From JAWLAT01 sp041395325 (GTDB taxonomy: Bacteria > Pseudomonadota > Gammaproteobacteria > Xanthomonadales > SZUA-5): DNA of 64,000 bases. The translations under genes and the position numbers were made by a program. The notes under the pieces were generated by a model, which was not told the origin of the DNA, did no database searches, and saw only the letters and a program-made list of their open reading frames with translations. The DNA is taken from the NCBI GenBank assembly GCA_041395325.1, contig JAWLAT010000011.1, forward strand, positions 62,001-126,000. Direction: 5' to 3'. This document shows, one piece after another, positions 18,970-28,503 of this stretch; the stretch's first letter is position 1; every line of letters begins with the position of its first letter.

Positions 18970-20184
18970 ATGAGCATCGAAGTCAAAGTTCCGGTTCTGC
19001 CCGAATCGGTGTCCGACGCCATCATCGCCGGCTGGCACAAGAAGCCCGGTGACCCGGTTCGGCGCGACGAGAACCTCGTTGATCTGGAAACCGACAAGGT
19101 CGTCCTGGAAGTGCCGGCCCCCGTCGATGGCGTGCTGAAGGAGATCCTGCGTCCAACCGGCGAGACCGTCACCAGCGAGGAACTGATCGCGGTGATCGAG
19201 GAAGGCGCCAGCGCGCCGGCGCCCACGCCCGCGGCTTCCGCACCGGCGGCAGCGGCCGCGCCGGCGGCCAGCGGCAGCAGTCAGGCTGCCGGTGAGCCCA
19301 GCCCGTCCGCGCGTCGGGTCATGGCCGAGCACGGCATCGAGGGCCAGACCATCGAGGGCACCGGCCGTGGTGGTCGCGTGACCAAGGAAGATGCGGTCAA
19401 GGCCGCCAGTCAGCCGGCCGCCAAGTCCGGTGGCAGCAGCGAAATTGCCAAGGTCGCCGGCACCTCACTGGCGATGCAGGGCCAGCGCGCCGAGCAGCGC
19501 GTGCCGATGACCCGCCTGCGTGCCCGCATTGCCGAGCGCATGATGCAGAGCAAGAACAGCACCGCCATGCTGACCTCGTTCAACGAGATCAACATGCAGC
19601 CGGTCATGGACGTGCGCAAGAAGTACGTCGAGGCCTTCGAGAAGGCGCACGGCGTGCGGCTGGGCTTCATGAGTTTCTTCGTGCGCGCTGCCACCGAGGC
19701 GCTGAAGCTGCACCCGATCGTCAATGCCTCGGTCGACGGCAATGACATCATCTATCACGCCTATCAGGACATCGGCATTGCCGTGTCCACCGAGAAGGGT
19801 CTGGTGGTGCCGGTGCTGCGCAATACCGATGCGCTGTCGCTGGCCGATGTGGAGCAATCGATTGGCCAGTTTGCCCGGCAGGCCCGTGAGGGCGGCATCG
19901 GCATTGAGGATCTGCAGGGCGGTACCTTCACGATCACCAACGGTGGCGTGTTCGGTTCGCTGTTTTCCACGCCGATCATCAACCCGCCGCAGAGTGCGAT
20001 CCTGGGCATGCATGCCATCAAGGAGCGCGCCGTGGTCGAGAACGGCCAGGTCGTGTCGCGGCCGATGATGTACGTGGCGCTCAGCTATGACCATCGCATC
20101 ATCGACGGCAAGGATGCGGTGCTGTTCCTCGTCGCGGTGAAGAACTTCCTCGAAGATCCGGTGCGCCTGCTGCTGCACCTGTAA
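18970..20184 (+). CDS. sucB: Dihydrolipoyllysine succinyltransferase (E2)
   Basis: E2 of the 2-oxoglutarate dehydrogenase complex, 404 residues. The lipoyl domain (1-76) carries the lipoylated Lys43 in LETDKVVLEV. An Ala/Pro-rich linker follows, then the E1/E3-binding domain (about 107-145; PSARRVMAEHGIEG), and the catalytic domain with SYDHRIIDGKDA (His375, Asp379). AAGGACG lies before the ATG. Unlike in many gammaproteobacteria, lpd (E3) does not follow. A strong terminator comes 29 bases after the stop. Confidence 0.97.
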   Translation: MSIEVKVPVLPESVSDAIIAGWHKKPGDPVRRDENLVDLETDKVVLEVPAPVDGVLKEILRPTGETVTSEELIAVIEEGASAPAPTPAASAPAAAAAPAASGSSQAAGEPSPSARRVMAEHGIEGQTIEGTGRGGRVTKEDAVKAASQPAAKSGGSSEIAKVAGTSLAMQGQRAEQRVPMTRLRARIAERMMQSKNSTAMLTSFNEINMQPVMDVRKKYVEAFEKAHGVRLGFMSFFVRAATEALKLHPIVNASVDGNDIIYHAYQDIGIAVSTEKGLVVPVLRNTDALSLADVEQSIGQFARQAREGGIGIEDLQGGTFTITNGGVFGSLFSTPIINPPQSAILGMHAIKERAVVENGQVVSRPMMYVALSYDHRIIDGKDAVLFLVAVKNFLEDPVRLLLHL

Positions 20185-20212
20185 AGCCAACCCGACCGGG
20201 TTGCGGGGAGCG

Positions 20213-20236
20213 AAAGGGCGCCTGTTGGCGCCCTTT
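20213..20236 (+). terminator. Rho-independent terminator of sucAB
   Basis: AAAGGGCGCC (20213-20222), loop TGTT, and GGCGCCCTTT (20227-20236) form a perfect 10-bp stem followed by a T-rich stretch (CTCATTTCT). It sits just after the sucB stop. Confidence 0.9.
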
Positions 20237-20779
20237 CTCATTTCTGGGGCGGTTGAGCCGTGTCCTTCAGCACCTGCGGGCGCGGCTCGTTAGGGATCCC
20301 CTGATTTACTTACGTGGCCGCGACGACGGCTGAAAAGGTCGCCAGGTAGGAAGGCGCCGAAGGTCATAGCATGCGCTCTGGCCGAGGCGACTGACGCCTC
20401 TGGCGGCCTTTTCAGCCCCGTCCCGAAGGGTTGTGCCCCAGATCGCCCGCAGCTGCGTTGCATTTCGGCGCCGTAGAACAACTACGCCTTGCCGAAACGA
20501 CGCCTTGCTGCGGACGATCTGGGTCACAACGCGGCTCATGTAAGCAATTCAGGGGATCCCTAGGCCCAATCTTGGGCCGAGTTCCCATCTGGTGCACGAT
20601 CGACTAGGATTCGGCATTCAATTCATTAACGCGTGAGTGAATATGTGGTGATGTGGTGAGCCTCACGCACACCGCTGAACTGCACAAAGCTGCGCCGCTG
20701 CTTTGGATCAGGCCAGGACGGCCTGGTCACGACGTGGATGCGGCGACTACACACAGGTTCAAAGCCGGGGGAGGGCCAC
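20237..20779. other. Non-coding stretch between sucB and the MFS gene
   Basis: No credible gene is seen. The stretch holds the palindromic repeat element (20291-20562), a small GGCCCAA/TTGGGCC hairpin right after it (20563-20578, no T-run), and the leader of the transporter gene with a G-rich ribosome binding site at about 20767-20774. Confidence 0.7.
20291..20562. repeat. 272-bp palindromic repeat (MITE-like) element
   Basis: The ends are near-perfect inverted repeats of about 32 bases (20291-20322 and 20530-20562), both running inward from TAGGGATCCCCTGA. Inside are two further hairpins: 20328-20344 with 20401-20417 (GGCTGAAAAGG type, 16 of 17 paired) and 20431-20445 with 20515-20529 (TTGTG.CCCAGATCG type), whose apex is GTAGAACAACTAC. 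TA lies at both edges, as expected for TA-target mobile miniatures. It encodes no protein. I recall similar multi-copy sequences in Xanthomonadales, but no second copy lies in this window. Confidence 0.75.
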
Positions 20780-22111
20780 TTGAACGATCACACTGTCCAT
20801 ACCGATGGGCCGACGCGGTCGGTCGCACCGAATCAGCCAACGCGATACAGCAGTCCGGCCTACCGTTACTACGTGCTCGGAGTGCTGACCGTCGTCTATG
20901 TCTTCAACTTTCTCGACCGCCAGTTGCTGGTGATCCTGCAGGAGCCGATCAAGGCCGAGCTTGGCCTGTCGGATACGCAGCTGGGTCTGCTGACCGGCTT
21001 TGCCTTCGCCCTGTTCTACGTGGTCTGTGGCATACCCATCGCCCGCTGGGCAGACCGCGGCGTTCGCCGCAGCATCATCGCCTTGTCGCTGACGGTGTGG
21101 AGCGGCATGACTGCACTGTGTGGTCTGGCCGGCAACTACACGCAACTGCTGCTGGCTCGCATGGGCGTCGGTGTGGGCGAAGCCGGCGGCAGTCCACCGG
21201 CGCATTCGATGATCTCCGACATTTTCAGCCCCAAGCATCGTGCGCTGGCCCTGTCGATCTATTCCATCGGCATCTACATCGGCATCCTGACCGGCTTCGC
21301 GCTGGGTGGCTGGATTGCCGAATCCTTCGGGTGGCGCTGGGCCTTCGTCGTCGTTGGCCTGCCCGGCATCGCCTTGGCCGTGCTATTGCGATGGAGCGTG
21401 GCCGAACCCGTTCGCGGTTGGTCGGAAGGCCCCACCCAGGACACACGTCCGGCGCCACCCATCGGCGAGGTGGCGTGGCTATTGTGGTCGCGCGTGTCCT
21501 TTCGCCATCTGGCGCTGGCCGCGAGCCTGCAGGCATTCATCATCTACGCCATCGGCAACTGGCTGCCGTCCTATTTCCTGCGCGAGCACGGTCTGGGCCT
21601 GTCGACCGTCGGCACCTGGCTGGCGCTGACCACCGGCATTGGCGGGGGGCTGGGATCGTTCTTTGGCGGATGGCTGTCGGACCGGCTCGGCGCGAAGGAT
21701 CTGCGCTGGTATCTGTGGGCACCGGCGATCCTGACGTCGCTGACGGTGCCGGTCATCGCCATCATCCTGCTCACCGACTCCCCCCGGCTGGCGTTGCTGC
21801 TGACCGCCCCCTTCAACTTCCTCACCGCTGCCTATCTGGGTGCCGTACTGGCGGTCTCCCACAACCTGGTGGCGGTGCGCATGCGCGCGTTGACCTCGGC
21901 GGTGTTGTTCTTCTTCATCAATCTGATCGGACTGGGTCTGGGGCCGGTCAGCGTCGGCTATCTCAGCGATCGCTTTGCAGCCAGCCAAAGTGCCGCCCCG
22001 TTGAGCCAGGCCATGTTGATCTGTGGCATTGCAGCTGCACTGTGGGCCTGTCTGCACTACGTGCTGGCAGCGCGCAGCATCCGTCAGGACATCGCCCGGC
22101 TGGAAGCATGA
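20780..22111 (+). CDS. MFS transporter, Spinster-like
   Basis: The TTG at 20780 follows GGGGGAGG at ideal spacing and is preferred to an in-frame ATG at 20738 that lacks a binding site. The 443-residue protein has about 12 membrane segments. The first helix ends in NFLDRQLLVILQEPIK, and the loop 2-3 motif is ARWADRGVRRS. GVGVGEAGGSPPAHSM in helix 4-5 is typical of Spinster-like MFS carriers. The substrate is unknown. It overlaps the next gene by 4 bp. Confidence 0.88.
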   Translation: MNDHTVHTDGPTRSVAPNQPTRYSSPAYRYYVLGVLTVVYVFNFLDRQLLVILQEPIKAELGLSDTQLGLLTGFAFALFYVVCGIPIARWADRGVRRSIIALSLTVWSGMTALCGLAGNYTQLLLARMGVGVGEAGGSPPAHSMISDIFSPKHRALALSIYSIGIYIGILTGFALGGWIAESFGWRWAFVVVGLPGIALAVLLRWSVAEPVRGWSEGPTQDTRPAPPIGEVAWLLWSRVSFRHLALAASLQAFIIYAIGNWLPSYFLREHGLGLSTVGTWLALTTGIGGGLGSFFGGWLSDRLGAKDLRWYLWAPAILTSLTVPVIAIILLTDSPRLALLLTAPFNFLTAAYLGAVLAVSHNLVAVRMRALTSAVLFFFINLIGLGLGPVSVGYLSDRFAASQSAAPLSQAMLICGIAAALWACLHYVLAARSIRQDIARLEA

Positions 22112-23721
22112 GCGTTCGTGCGGTCAGCGGGCGGCTGAGCCTCGGGCTGATGCTCGGATTGACGGGCTGTGAGCTGAGTACCGATGCGCCGGGCCCGGGT
22201 CCGCTGGCGGTGCTGTCCGTAGCCGCCACACCCACGCTGGCCCGGAGCGCCGATGGCCAGCACATCAGCTGGCGCGAGCACCTGATTGACGATGAGCAAA
22301 GCAATGGCGGCGTGCCCATCCGCGGTGGCGATGGGCTGGTGGTGGCCGATCTGGATCGCGACGGCTACATCGACATCATCTCGGTGCATGAGGACTCCAA
22401 CCACCTGCGCGTGGCCTATGGCAGCGGCGAGCCCGACATCTGGCACAACGTGACCATCGCCCATGGCAGTGTGGTCGCCGCCATCGAGGACGTTGCCGTC
22501 GGTGATCTCAATGGCGATGGCTGGCCCGATCTGGTCGCCGCCTGCGAGGAAGCGCACCTGGCCTACTTCCAGAACCCGGCCAGCGGCGCACGCCAGCAGT
22601 CCTGGCCGCATCTGATTCCGGCCATTACCCAGGGCCGTGGCTCCTGGTTGCGGGTCTTCGTGGCGGACCTGGATCGCGATGGGCGACTGGATGTGCTCGG
22701 CGCCAACAAGGGGGCCGCCGACATCATTGATCCGGCCGCACCCAGCGCCAGCCGCCCGACGTCGCTGTTTCTGCTCGATGGTGATCCGCTGCTGCAGACC
22801 AGCTGGCGTGAGCAGGAACTGTCCCGCGAGGTGGTGCCCAACACCGCCATGCCGGTCGACATCGATGGCGACGGCGATCTGGACGTGCTGACGGCGGCGC
22901 GCCTGCAGCAGCGAATGGCCATCCTGGAAGTGACGGGATCCCTTCCGGACGGCGGCGTGACGCTGCAAGCCCATCCGATTGCGATCGAGGCTGGCTTCCC
23001 GGTGCCTGCCGACTGGCGCGGCAGTTCCAGCGCCTTCCAGTCCGCCTTTGCCGACCTCGACGGCGACAGTCGTCCGGATCTGATCGTCGCGGTCTACGAA
23101 GGCCCGCAGCCCGAACCGGCGTCGCCATTGCTGGCTGGCCTTGGCTGGCTGCGGCAGCCGGAACGGCTGGACCAGCCGTGGACCTACCATCGTATCGGCG
23201 ACATCCTGCCGGATGTGGTGGTCGGCATCGCGCTGGCCGACATCGACGGCGATGGGGATCTGGATGCCATCACCGGCGGCTACTCCGGCCTCAACATCCT
23301 GGCCGGCAGCTATTCCGGTGCCTCGCGCGAGTTTGATGAGCCCAGCGTCACGGCCAGTTCCACAGTCGGCCGCATGGCCTGGTTCGAGAACCCGGGCGAT
23401 GCTCGATCCAGGTGGAAGCGTCACGACATCTCGCGCCGGGTTCGCGGCATGGTCGATGCCTTCGTGCCGCGCGACCTGGATGGCGATGGCGATGTTGATC
23501 TCATCGCCACCCGCGGCAACAGCGGCCGCCTGGATGGGGTGTTCTGGCTGGAACAGGTACGAACGGACGGTCCGCAGCCGGCCTTCCTGCCGGCACGCAG
23601 TCAGGACAGTCGCGCCCTGCCGCTGCCACCGTCGGATTGGCGCGATCACTACGTGGCGGCGGTGCGCTTCGTCGCACCCAACAAGGACGCTCCGGAAACC
23701 CCCGCGGGCGATCAGCAATAG
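22108..23721 (+). CDS. FG-GAP/VCBS repeat lipoprotein
   Basis: The ATG at 22108 overlaps the MFS stop (ATGA). The 537-residue protein has a lipoprotein signal ending LMLGLTGC. At least six calcium-binding-type repeats follow, each with a D.D.DG..D core: ADLDRDGYIDI, GDLNGDGWPDL, ADLDRDGRLDV, DIDGDGDLDV, ADLDGDSRPDL, ADIDGDGDLDA and DLDGDGDVDL. Such repeats fold as a beta-propeller on the cell surface or in the periplasm. Coupling with a transporter suggests a shared substrate or surface role, which is inference. Confidence 0.85.
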   Translation: MSVRAVSGRLSLGLMLGLTGCELSTDAPGPGPLAVLSVAATPTLARSADGQHISWREHLIDDEQSNGGVPIRGGDGLVVADLDRDGYIDIISVHEDSNHLRVAYGSGEPDIWHNVTIAHGSVVAAIEDVAVGDLNGDGWPDLVAACEEAHLAYFQNPASGARQQSWPHLIPAITQGRGSWLRVFVADLDRDGRLDVLGANKGAADIIDPAAPSASRPTSLFLLDGDPLLQTSWREQELSREVVPNTAMPVDIDGDGDLDVLTAARLQQRMAILEVTGSLPDGGVTLQAHPIAIEAGFPVPADWRGSSSAFQSAFADLDGDSRPDLIVAVYEGPQPEPASPLLAGLGWLRQPERLDQPWTYHRIGDILPDVVVGIALADIDGDGDLDAITGGYSGLNILAGSYSGASREFDEPSVTASSTVGRMAWFENPGDARSRWKRHDISRRVRGMVDAFVPRDLDGDGDVDLIATRGNSGRLDGVFWLEQVRTDGPQPAFLPARSQDSRALPLPPSDWRDHYVAAVRFVAPNKDAPETPAGDQQ

Positions 23722-23823
23722 TCCATCGCTTTTGCCCGATCGGGCGCGTTGGCGCCTCGATGTCGTTTTCCCGCTGGTCGCTCGTAATGCCTCGATGGGA
23801 CCGGATCGAGATGGGGCAGGGCA

Positions 23824-25548
23824 ATGGGGATACAGTCGAATCAGCGGCGATCAGGACGCGCGTGGGGACGTCGCGGCGTAGTGCTGTGGCTGTGCCTGCT
23901 GAGTGCGCCACTACTGGCGCAGGACCACATCTACAGCGATGGCTTCGAGTCCAGACCGGACTTCCCAACCTCCGATGGCGAGGCCGCACGCTTCCTCACG
24001 CAGGCCAGCTTCGGGCCGACCTGGGCGGAGATCCAGTCTCTGCGCACGCAAGGCTACAGCGCCTGGCTGGACGCGCAGATGGCGGCGCCCGCCTCGCACA
24101 TCGTGCCCTATCTGGATTTCGTTGCCGCGATTCCCGAGCCAGTCTTCCAGAACGCGCGGCTGGAGGCGTGGTGGCTCAACGCCGTCACCGGCCCCGATCA
24201 GCTGCGTCAGCGGGTGGCCTATGCGCTCAGCCAGATCCTGGTGGTATCGGATCTGTCGGCGGCGCTCGACATCCAGGTCTATTCGGTCTCGCACTACTAC
24301 GATCTGTTGATCGACCGTGCTTTCGGCAATTACCGCACGCTGCTGGGCGACATGACGCGGACCCCGGCAATGGGGACCTATCTGAGCATGATCGCCAACC
24401 AGGCGCCGGATGTAGCGTTGAACATCCGGCCGGACGAGAACTTTGCCCGGGAGATGCTGCAGCTGTTCTCGATCGGCCTGGTCATGCTCAATCCCGACGG
24501 CACGCCGGTGCTGGTCCAGGGTCTGCCCGTCCCCAGCTATGACCAGTTCCACATCAAGACCTTCGCTCACGTCTACACCGGATGGCATTTCGCCGGCTGC
24601 ACCGATTTTCTGTTCTGTGGTCCTGGCGCCGGTGACGGGATCGGCTGGACCCAGCCGATGCAGACTTTCAACGCCTTTCACCACACCGAGCCGGACGCTG
24701 ATCCAGACAACCATCAGTTCCTGCTAGGGATGCAGCGTCCGCCGGGTGGCGATGCGGCCAGCAACCTGGAACTGGCGTTGGACAACATCTTCGCCCATCC
24801 CAATGTCGGGCCCTTCCTGGCTCGGCGACTGATCCAGCAACTGGTGACCAGCAATCCCAGCCCGGCCTATGTGGCCCGAGTGGCCGCAGTGTTCGATGAC
24901 AACGGCACTGGCGTGCGCGGTGACCTCGGCGAGACCGTGCGCGCGATCCTGCTCGACGGCGAGGCGCGCGAGGGTCATCTGCTGCAACCCACGCGCTTCG
25001 GCAAGTTGCGCGAGCCGCTGCTGCGGCAAACCCATCTGTGGCGAGCCTTTCACGCTGCCTCGGCCGACGGGCGCTATCGCGACCACAACCCGGAAGCAAA
25101 CTACGGACAGGCGCCCAACCGATCGCCCTCGGTCTTCAATTTCTATCTGCCGGATTACCAGCCGCCGGGCGAGTTGGCTGCGGCGGAGCTTTACGCGCCG
25201 GAACTGCAGATCGCGACCGAGACCTTCGTTACCCGCACCGCCAATCGTCTGGTCGGATTGTCGGTGTTCGATCACGTCGGCTCGCCCTTGCAGCAGAACC
25301 CGCCACCGGACCGGGTACTGATCGATTTCACCGACATCCAGCCGCTGGCCGTCGATCCCGCTGCACTGCTGGATCGCCTCGACGTGCTGCTGCTCAATGG
25401 TTTGATGTCGGCACAGATGCGCGGCGTGCTGCTGCCCTATTTGAGCGCCATCCCCTTCACCGCGGCCAACGACAACGGTGGCCGGCGCCGCACCTGGGAG
25501 GCGATCCATCTGATCGTTACCTCGGCCGAATACAGCGTTCAGCGCTGA
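23824..25548 (+). CDS. DUF1800 secreted protein
   Basis: The 574-residue protein has a basic N-terminus, a hydrophobic signal (GVVLWLCLLSAPLLAQ), then DHIYSDGFES at the start of the mature chain. The DUF1800 domain shows typical stretches: ARFLTQASFGPT, RQRVAYALSQILVVS, NFAREMLQLFSIGL and HVYTGWHF. The family has no assigned biochemical role and is nearly always followed by a DUF1501 gene, as here (13 bases apart). The SDGFE motif near the mature N-terminus is discussed in the findings. Confidence 0.88.
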   Translation: MGIQSNQRRSGRAWGRRGVVLWLCLLSAPLLAQDHIYSDGFESRPDFPTSDGEAARFLTQASFGPTWAEIQSLRTQGYSAWLDAQMAAPASHIVPYLDFVAAIPEPVFQNARLEAWWLNAVTGPDQLRQRVAYALSQILVVSDLSAALDIQVYSVSHYYDLLIDRAFGNYRTLLGDMTRTPAMGTYLSMIANQAPDVALNIRPDENFAREMLQLFSIGLVMLNPDGTPVLVQGLPVPSYDQFHIKTFAHVYTGWHFAGCTDFLFCGPGAGDGIGWTQPMQTFNAFHHTEPDADPDNHQFLLGMQRPPGGDAASNLELALDNIFAHPNVGPFLARRLIQQLVTSNPSPAYVARVAAVFDDNGTGVRGDLGETVRAILLDGEAREGHLLQPTRFGKLREPLLRQTHLWRAFHAASADGRYRDHNPEANYGQAPNRSPSVFNFYLPDYQPPGELAAAELYAPELQIATETFVTRTANRLVGLSVFDHVGSPLQQNPPPDRVLIDFTDIQPLAVDPAALLDRLDVLLLNGLMSAQMRGVLLPYLSAIPFTAANDNGGRRRTWEAIHLIVTSAEYSVQR

Positions 25549-25561
25549 CCAGGAGACCCAC

Positions 25562-27028
25562 ATGAATCGTCGTCAATGGCTTTCTCGCCTGATCGGCTCC
25601 TCGCTCGGTGGCGCTGCCCTGTACTCGCAGTTCGGCCAGCTGCAATTGCTGCAGGCCGCCGCCCTGGAGCAGAGCAGCATTGCCAGCGGCAGTGACTACA
25701 AGGCGCTGGTCTGCGTTTTCCTGCTCGGCGGCAACGACAACGTCAATACGCTGATTCCACGCAACGCCACCGCCCACAGCCAGTACCAGGCCGCGCGTCC
25801 CAATCTGGCCCTGCCGTTGAGTGACCTGGGACCCACCACCCATCTCAATCCGCTGACGGCGCAGGCCGGTGGTCGCCAGTACGCCATGCATCCGTCGCTG
25901 GTCGAGCTGCGTGAGCTGTTCGAGGCCGGGCGCTGCGCCGTGGTGGCCAATGTCGGGCCGCTGATCGAGCCGGTGACTCGACCGGCGTACCAGAACGGCA
26001 CGGTGGCGGTGCCGCCGCAACTGTTCTCGCATGCCGACCAGCAGACCTTCTGGCAGACCTCCCGGCCGGACACGACGCAGAAACTGGGGTGGGGCGGTCG
26101 CATCGCCGATCTGCTGCAGGCGCAGAACAGCAATCTGTCGCTGTCGATGAGCCTGTCATTGAGCGGCCAGAACACCTTCCAGGTGGGTGAGCAGGTGCAG
26201 CCCTACAGCATCGGCGTCAATGGTGCCGAGCAGCGCAGTGCCTATTACGGCAGCGAACCCGACGAGATCGTCCGACGTGCTGCCATCGACGCGCTGATCG
26301 ATGCCAACCATCCGCATCTGATGACCCGCAAGCTGGCGCAGGTGCAGCGCCGGGCCATCGATGCCTACGAGCAGGTCAGCGCTGCGCTGGACGGGATCAC
26401 GTTGGGCACCCCGACACCGCCGTTGCCGGGGGGCTTCGGCGCGGTGGCGCAAGGCGCCTACAACGCACTGGTAGGCCGGCTGCGCATGGTCGGCCGGCTG
26501 ATTGCCGCTCGCGCGGCCCTGGGCCAGCAACGGCAGGTCTACTTCGTCGGCATGGGTGGTTACGACTTCCATGACCGCCTGCTGGCCGACCAGCGCGATC
26601 TGCTGCGGGCGCTGTCACTGGGTCTGTCGATGTTCCAGCAGATCACCGACGAGCTGGGCGTCGCCGACCAGGTCACCACCTTCACCGCGTCGGATTTCGG
26701 CCGCACCTCGTCGGCCAATGGCGATGGCAGCGATCACGGCTGGGGCGGCGAGCACTTCGTGCTGGGCGGTGCCGTGCGCGGACGCGACATCTACGGCGAG
26801 ATGCCGGATCTGGCCCGCGGCGGCCCCGATGACGCCGGCTGGGGACAGATCATTCCCAAGCTGGCCGTGGACCAGTACGCCGCCACGCTGGCACGCTGGT
26901 TCGGTTTGAGCGAGAGCAATATCGATCTGATCCTGCCCAGCCTGGCCGGACCCATGCCGCGATTCGGGCCCGCCACCGGTGGCTTCATCGGCTCGCACCG
27001 GGATCTGGGCTTCATGATGTCGAGCTAG
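25562..27028 (+). CDS. DUF1501 secreted protein
   Basis: The 488-residue protein begins NRRQWLSRLIGSSLGGAAL, a twin-arginine-like signal, consistent with export of a folded protein. DUF1501 features include LVCVFLLGGNDNVNTLIP, YFVGMGGYDFHDRL and DFGRTSSANGDGSDHGWGG, which resemble the metal-site region of sulfatase-like folds. Together with the upstream DUF1800 gene it forms the standard two-gene unit. A GGAGA binding site precedes the ATG. Confidence 0.9.
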   Translation: MNRRQWLSRLIGSSLGGAALYSQFGQLQLLQAAALEQSSIASGSDYKALVCVFLLGGNDNVNTLIPRNATAHSQYQAARPNLALPLSDLGPTTHLNPLTAQAGGRQYAMHPSLVELRELFEAGRCAVVANVGPLIEPVTRPAYQNGTVAVPPQLFSHADQQTFWQTSRPDTTQKLGWGGRIADLLQAQNSNLSLSMSLSLSGQNTFQVGEQVQPYSIGVNGAEQRSAYYGSEPDEIVRRAAIDALIDANHPHLMTRKLAQVQRRAIDAYEQVSAALDGITLGTPTPPLPGGFGAVAQGAYNALVGRLRMVGRLIAARAALGQQRQVYFVGMGGYDFHDRLLADQRDLLRALSLGLSMFQQITDELGVADQVTTFTASDFGRTSSANGDGSDHGWGGEHFVLGGAVRGRDIYGEMPDLARGGPDDAGWGQIIPKLAVDQYAATLARWFGLSESNIDLILPSLAGPMPRFGPATGGFIGSHRDLGFMMSS

Positions 27029-27037
27029 CAATCAGGT

Positions 27038-28252
27038 TCAGTCGGAACCTCGGTGGCCGATGGGGCGTCGCTCGGTCGAGCCCAAAGGGTCAGAGTTCGA
27101 CGTGACGACGTTGGGCGGGGCGCCTTGATCCAGCAGAGCCTCCAGCCGCGGATTCAGTTCCTGCCCTCGATCCGAGTTGGTGAAGAAGACATAGCCGATG
27201 CCCAGGTCGCGGTAGAACATCATGCCGGACTGAAAGTCGCCGTTGTTGCCGCCGTGCTCGTAGCGCGTGCCATAGGGCGTGGGTTCGATCGCCAGGCCCA
27301 GTCCCCAGGCCGTGGCGCCGGTCAGTTCGCGCGTCCGATCGCCAGGTGGCAACTGGGTCTGGGCCGCATACAGCTGATCGACGAGTTCCTGTGGCAGTCC
27401 GGTGCCGGCCATCAGGGCCAGCATGAAGCGGGCGTAGTCCTTCACCGTGGTATGCAGCCTCCCCGCGGCGCCGAAGGTTTGCGGCGTGTCGTCGGGGAAG
27501 GATCTGGGCCAACCGTCGTCCGATACCCGTCCCTCGCGATGACCGCTGACCTTGTGCGCCGCGACGCAGGGCGAGCGCACAAACGAGGCGCAGGACAGGC
27601 CCAGGGACGCCACCACGTTCGCCTGAAACACCTCATCCAGCGTGAGCAGATCCTTCCCGCGAACGGCGGCCACGGCCTGAGCGAGCCATTGATATCCCTC
27701 GCCCGAGTAGCCGAAGTGCCCGGGTTCAGACTTCAGGTACAGCGTGCCGCGGGGCAGGTCGGGCGAGGGATCGAACCAGCGCCAGTTGGGCAGTCCGCTT
27801 TGGTGACTCAGCGCCATGCGCGTGGTGATCCTCAGGTGTCGCGGATCGTCGGCGAGTTCCGGCAGCGCCTGGTACTGGTGCAGCGGGACGTCCAGATCGA
27901 TCAGGCCCGCGGCGACCTGCTGCAGCACCAACCAGGCGAACACCGGCTTGGACAACGACGCTACTTCGAACACCGATTCCGGCGTCAGCGGCTCGCCACT
28001 GTCCAGATTGGCGACGCCGCGCGCTGCGGTGTAGAGAATCCGCCCGTCGCCGATGACGGCCAGCGCCAATCCCGGGATCTGCAGCTCACGCATCTGGTGG
28101 TCGACAAAGGCGTCCAGCTGGTTGCGATCAATGGCCGTGCCGTTGGCGGCCATGAGCAGGGTGGCCGGCTGCCGAGGGTCCGACTCCATTGGCGTGGCAG
28201 CGGCGCCGGCCCAGGCCAGAAGACAGGGTCCGATGAGCGACTTGAGGTGCAT
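27038..28252 (-). CDS. Serine hydrolase, beta-lactamase/class C family
   Basis: The start at 28252 is chosen for a GGGAAG binding site and a signal peptide (MHLKSLIGPCLLAWAGAAA). The 404-residue protein has the serine-lysine motif SLSK (in FEVASLSKPVF). A tyrosine motif, YSGEGYQWL, resembles Y-x-N, and a late HGGNNGDF box takes the place of KTG. This fits penicillin-binding-like esterases or D-amino peptidases rather than a true resistance enzyme. The physiological substrate is unknown. It ends 9 bases from the convergent DUF1501 gene. Confidence 0.85.
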   Translation of the reverse strand: MHLKSLIGPCLLAWAGAAATPMESDPRQPATLLMAANGTAIDRNQLDAFVDHQMRELQIPGLALAVIGDGRILYTAARGVANLDSGEPLTPESVFEVASLSKPVFAWLVLQQVAAGLIDLDVPLHQYQALPELADDPRHLRITTRMALSHQSGLPNWRWFDPSPDLPRGTLYLKSEPGHFGYSGEGYQWLAQAVAAVRGKDLLTLDEVFQANVVASLGLSCASFVRSPCVAAHKVSGHREGRVSDDGWPRSFPDDTPQTFGAAGRLHTTVKDYARFMLALMAGTGLPQELVDQLYAAQTQLPPGDRTRELTGATAWGLGLAIEPTPYGTRYEHGGNNGDFQSGMMFYRDLGIGYVFFTNSDRGQELNPRLEALLDQGAPPNVVTSNSDPLGSTERRPIGHRGSD

Positions 28253-28503
28253 GGTCTTCCCGACGTTGATTGAAGGCGGCAAGGAGGCGATGCGGCGGTG
28301 ATCTGCCGATGGCATCGGACATCCATTGCGGACTTGGACGTGTAGCCGGGAGGGCGGGTTAGCTTGAATTGATGGCCAACGCCGCACGCGCGTTGCCGAG
28401 GCATGGCCGCGAGTATCAGCGGCCGTCGAAAGCCCTGGATCAGCGACCGCTGAAACCGATCCCGGCGTCTGCCTGGCCAGCGGCCGTGACCATTCCGAGT
28501 GGC

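Noticed and set aside
20653..22107. Upstream extension of the FG-GAP gene
   Set aside because: It overlaps the MFS gene in another frame. The ATG at 22108 gives the lipoprotein signal.
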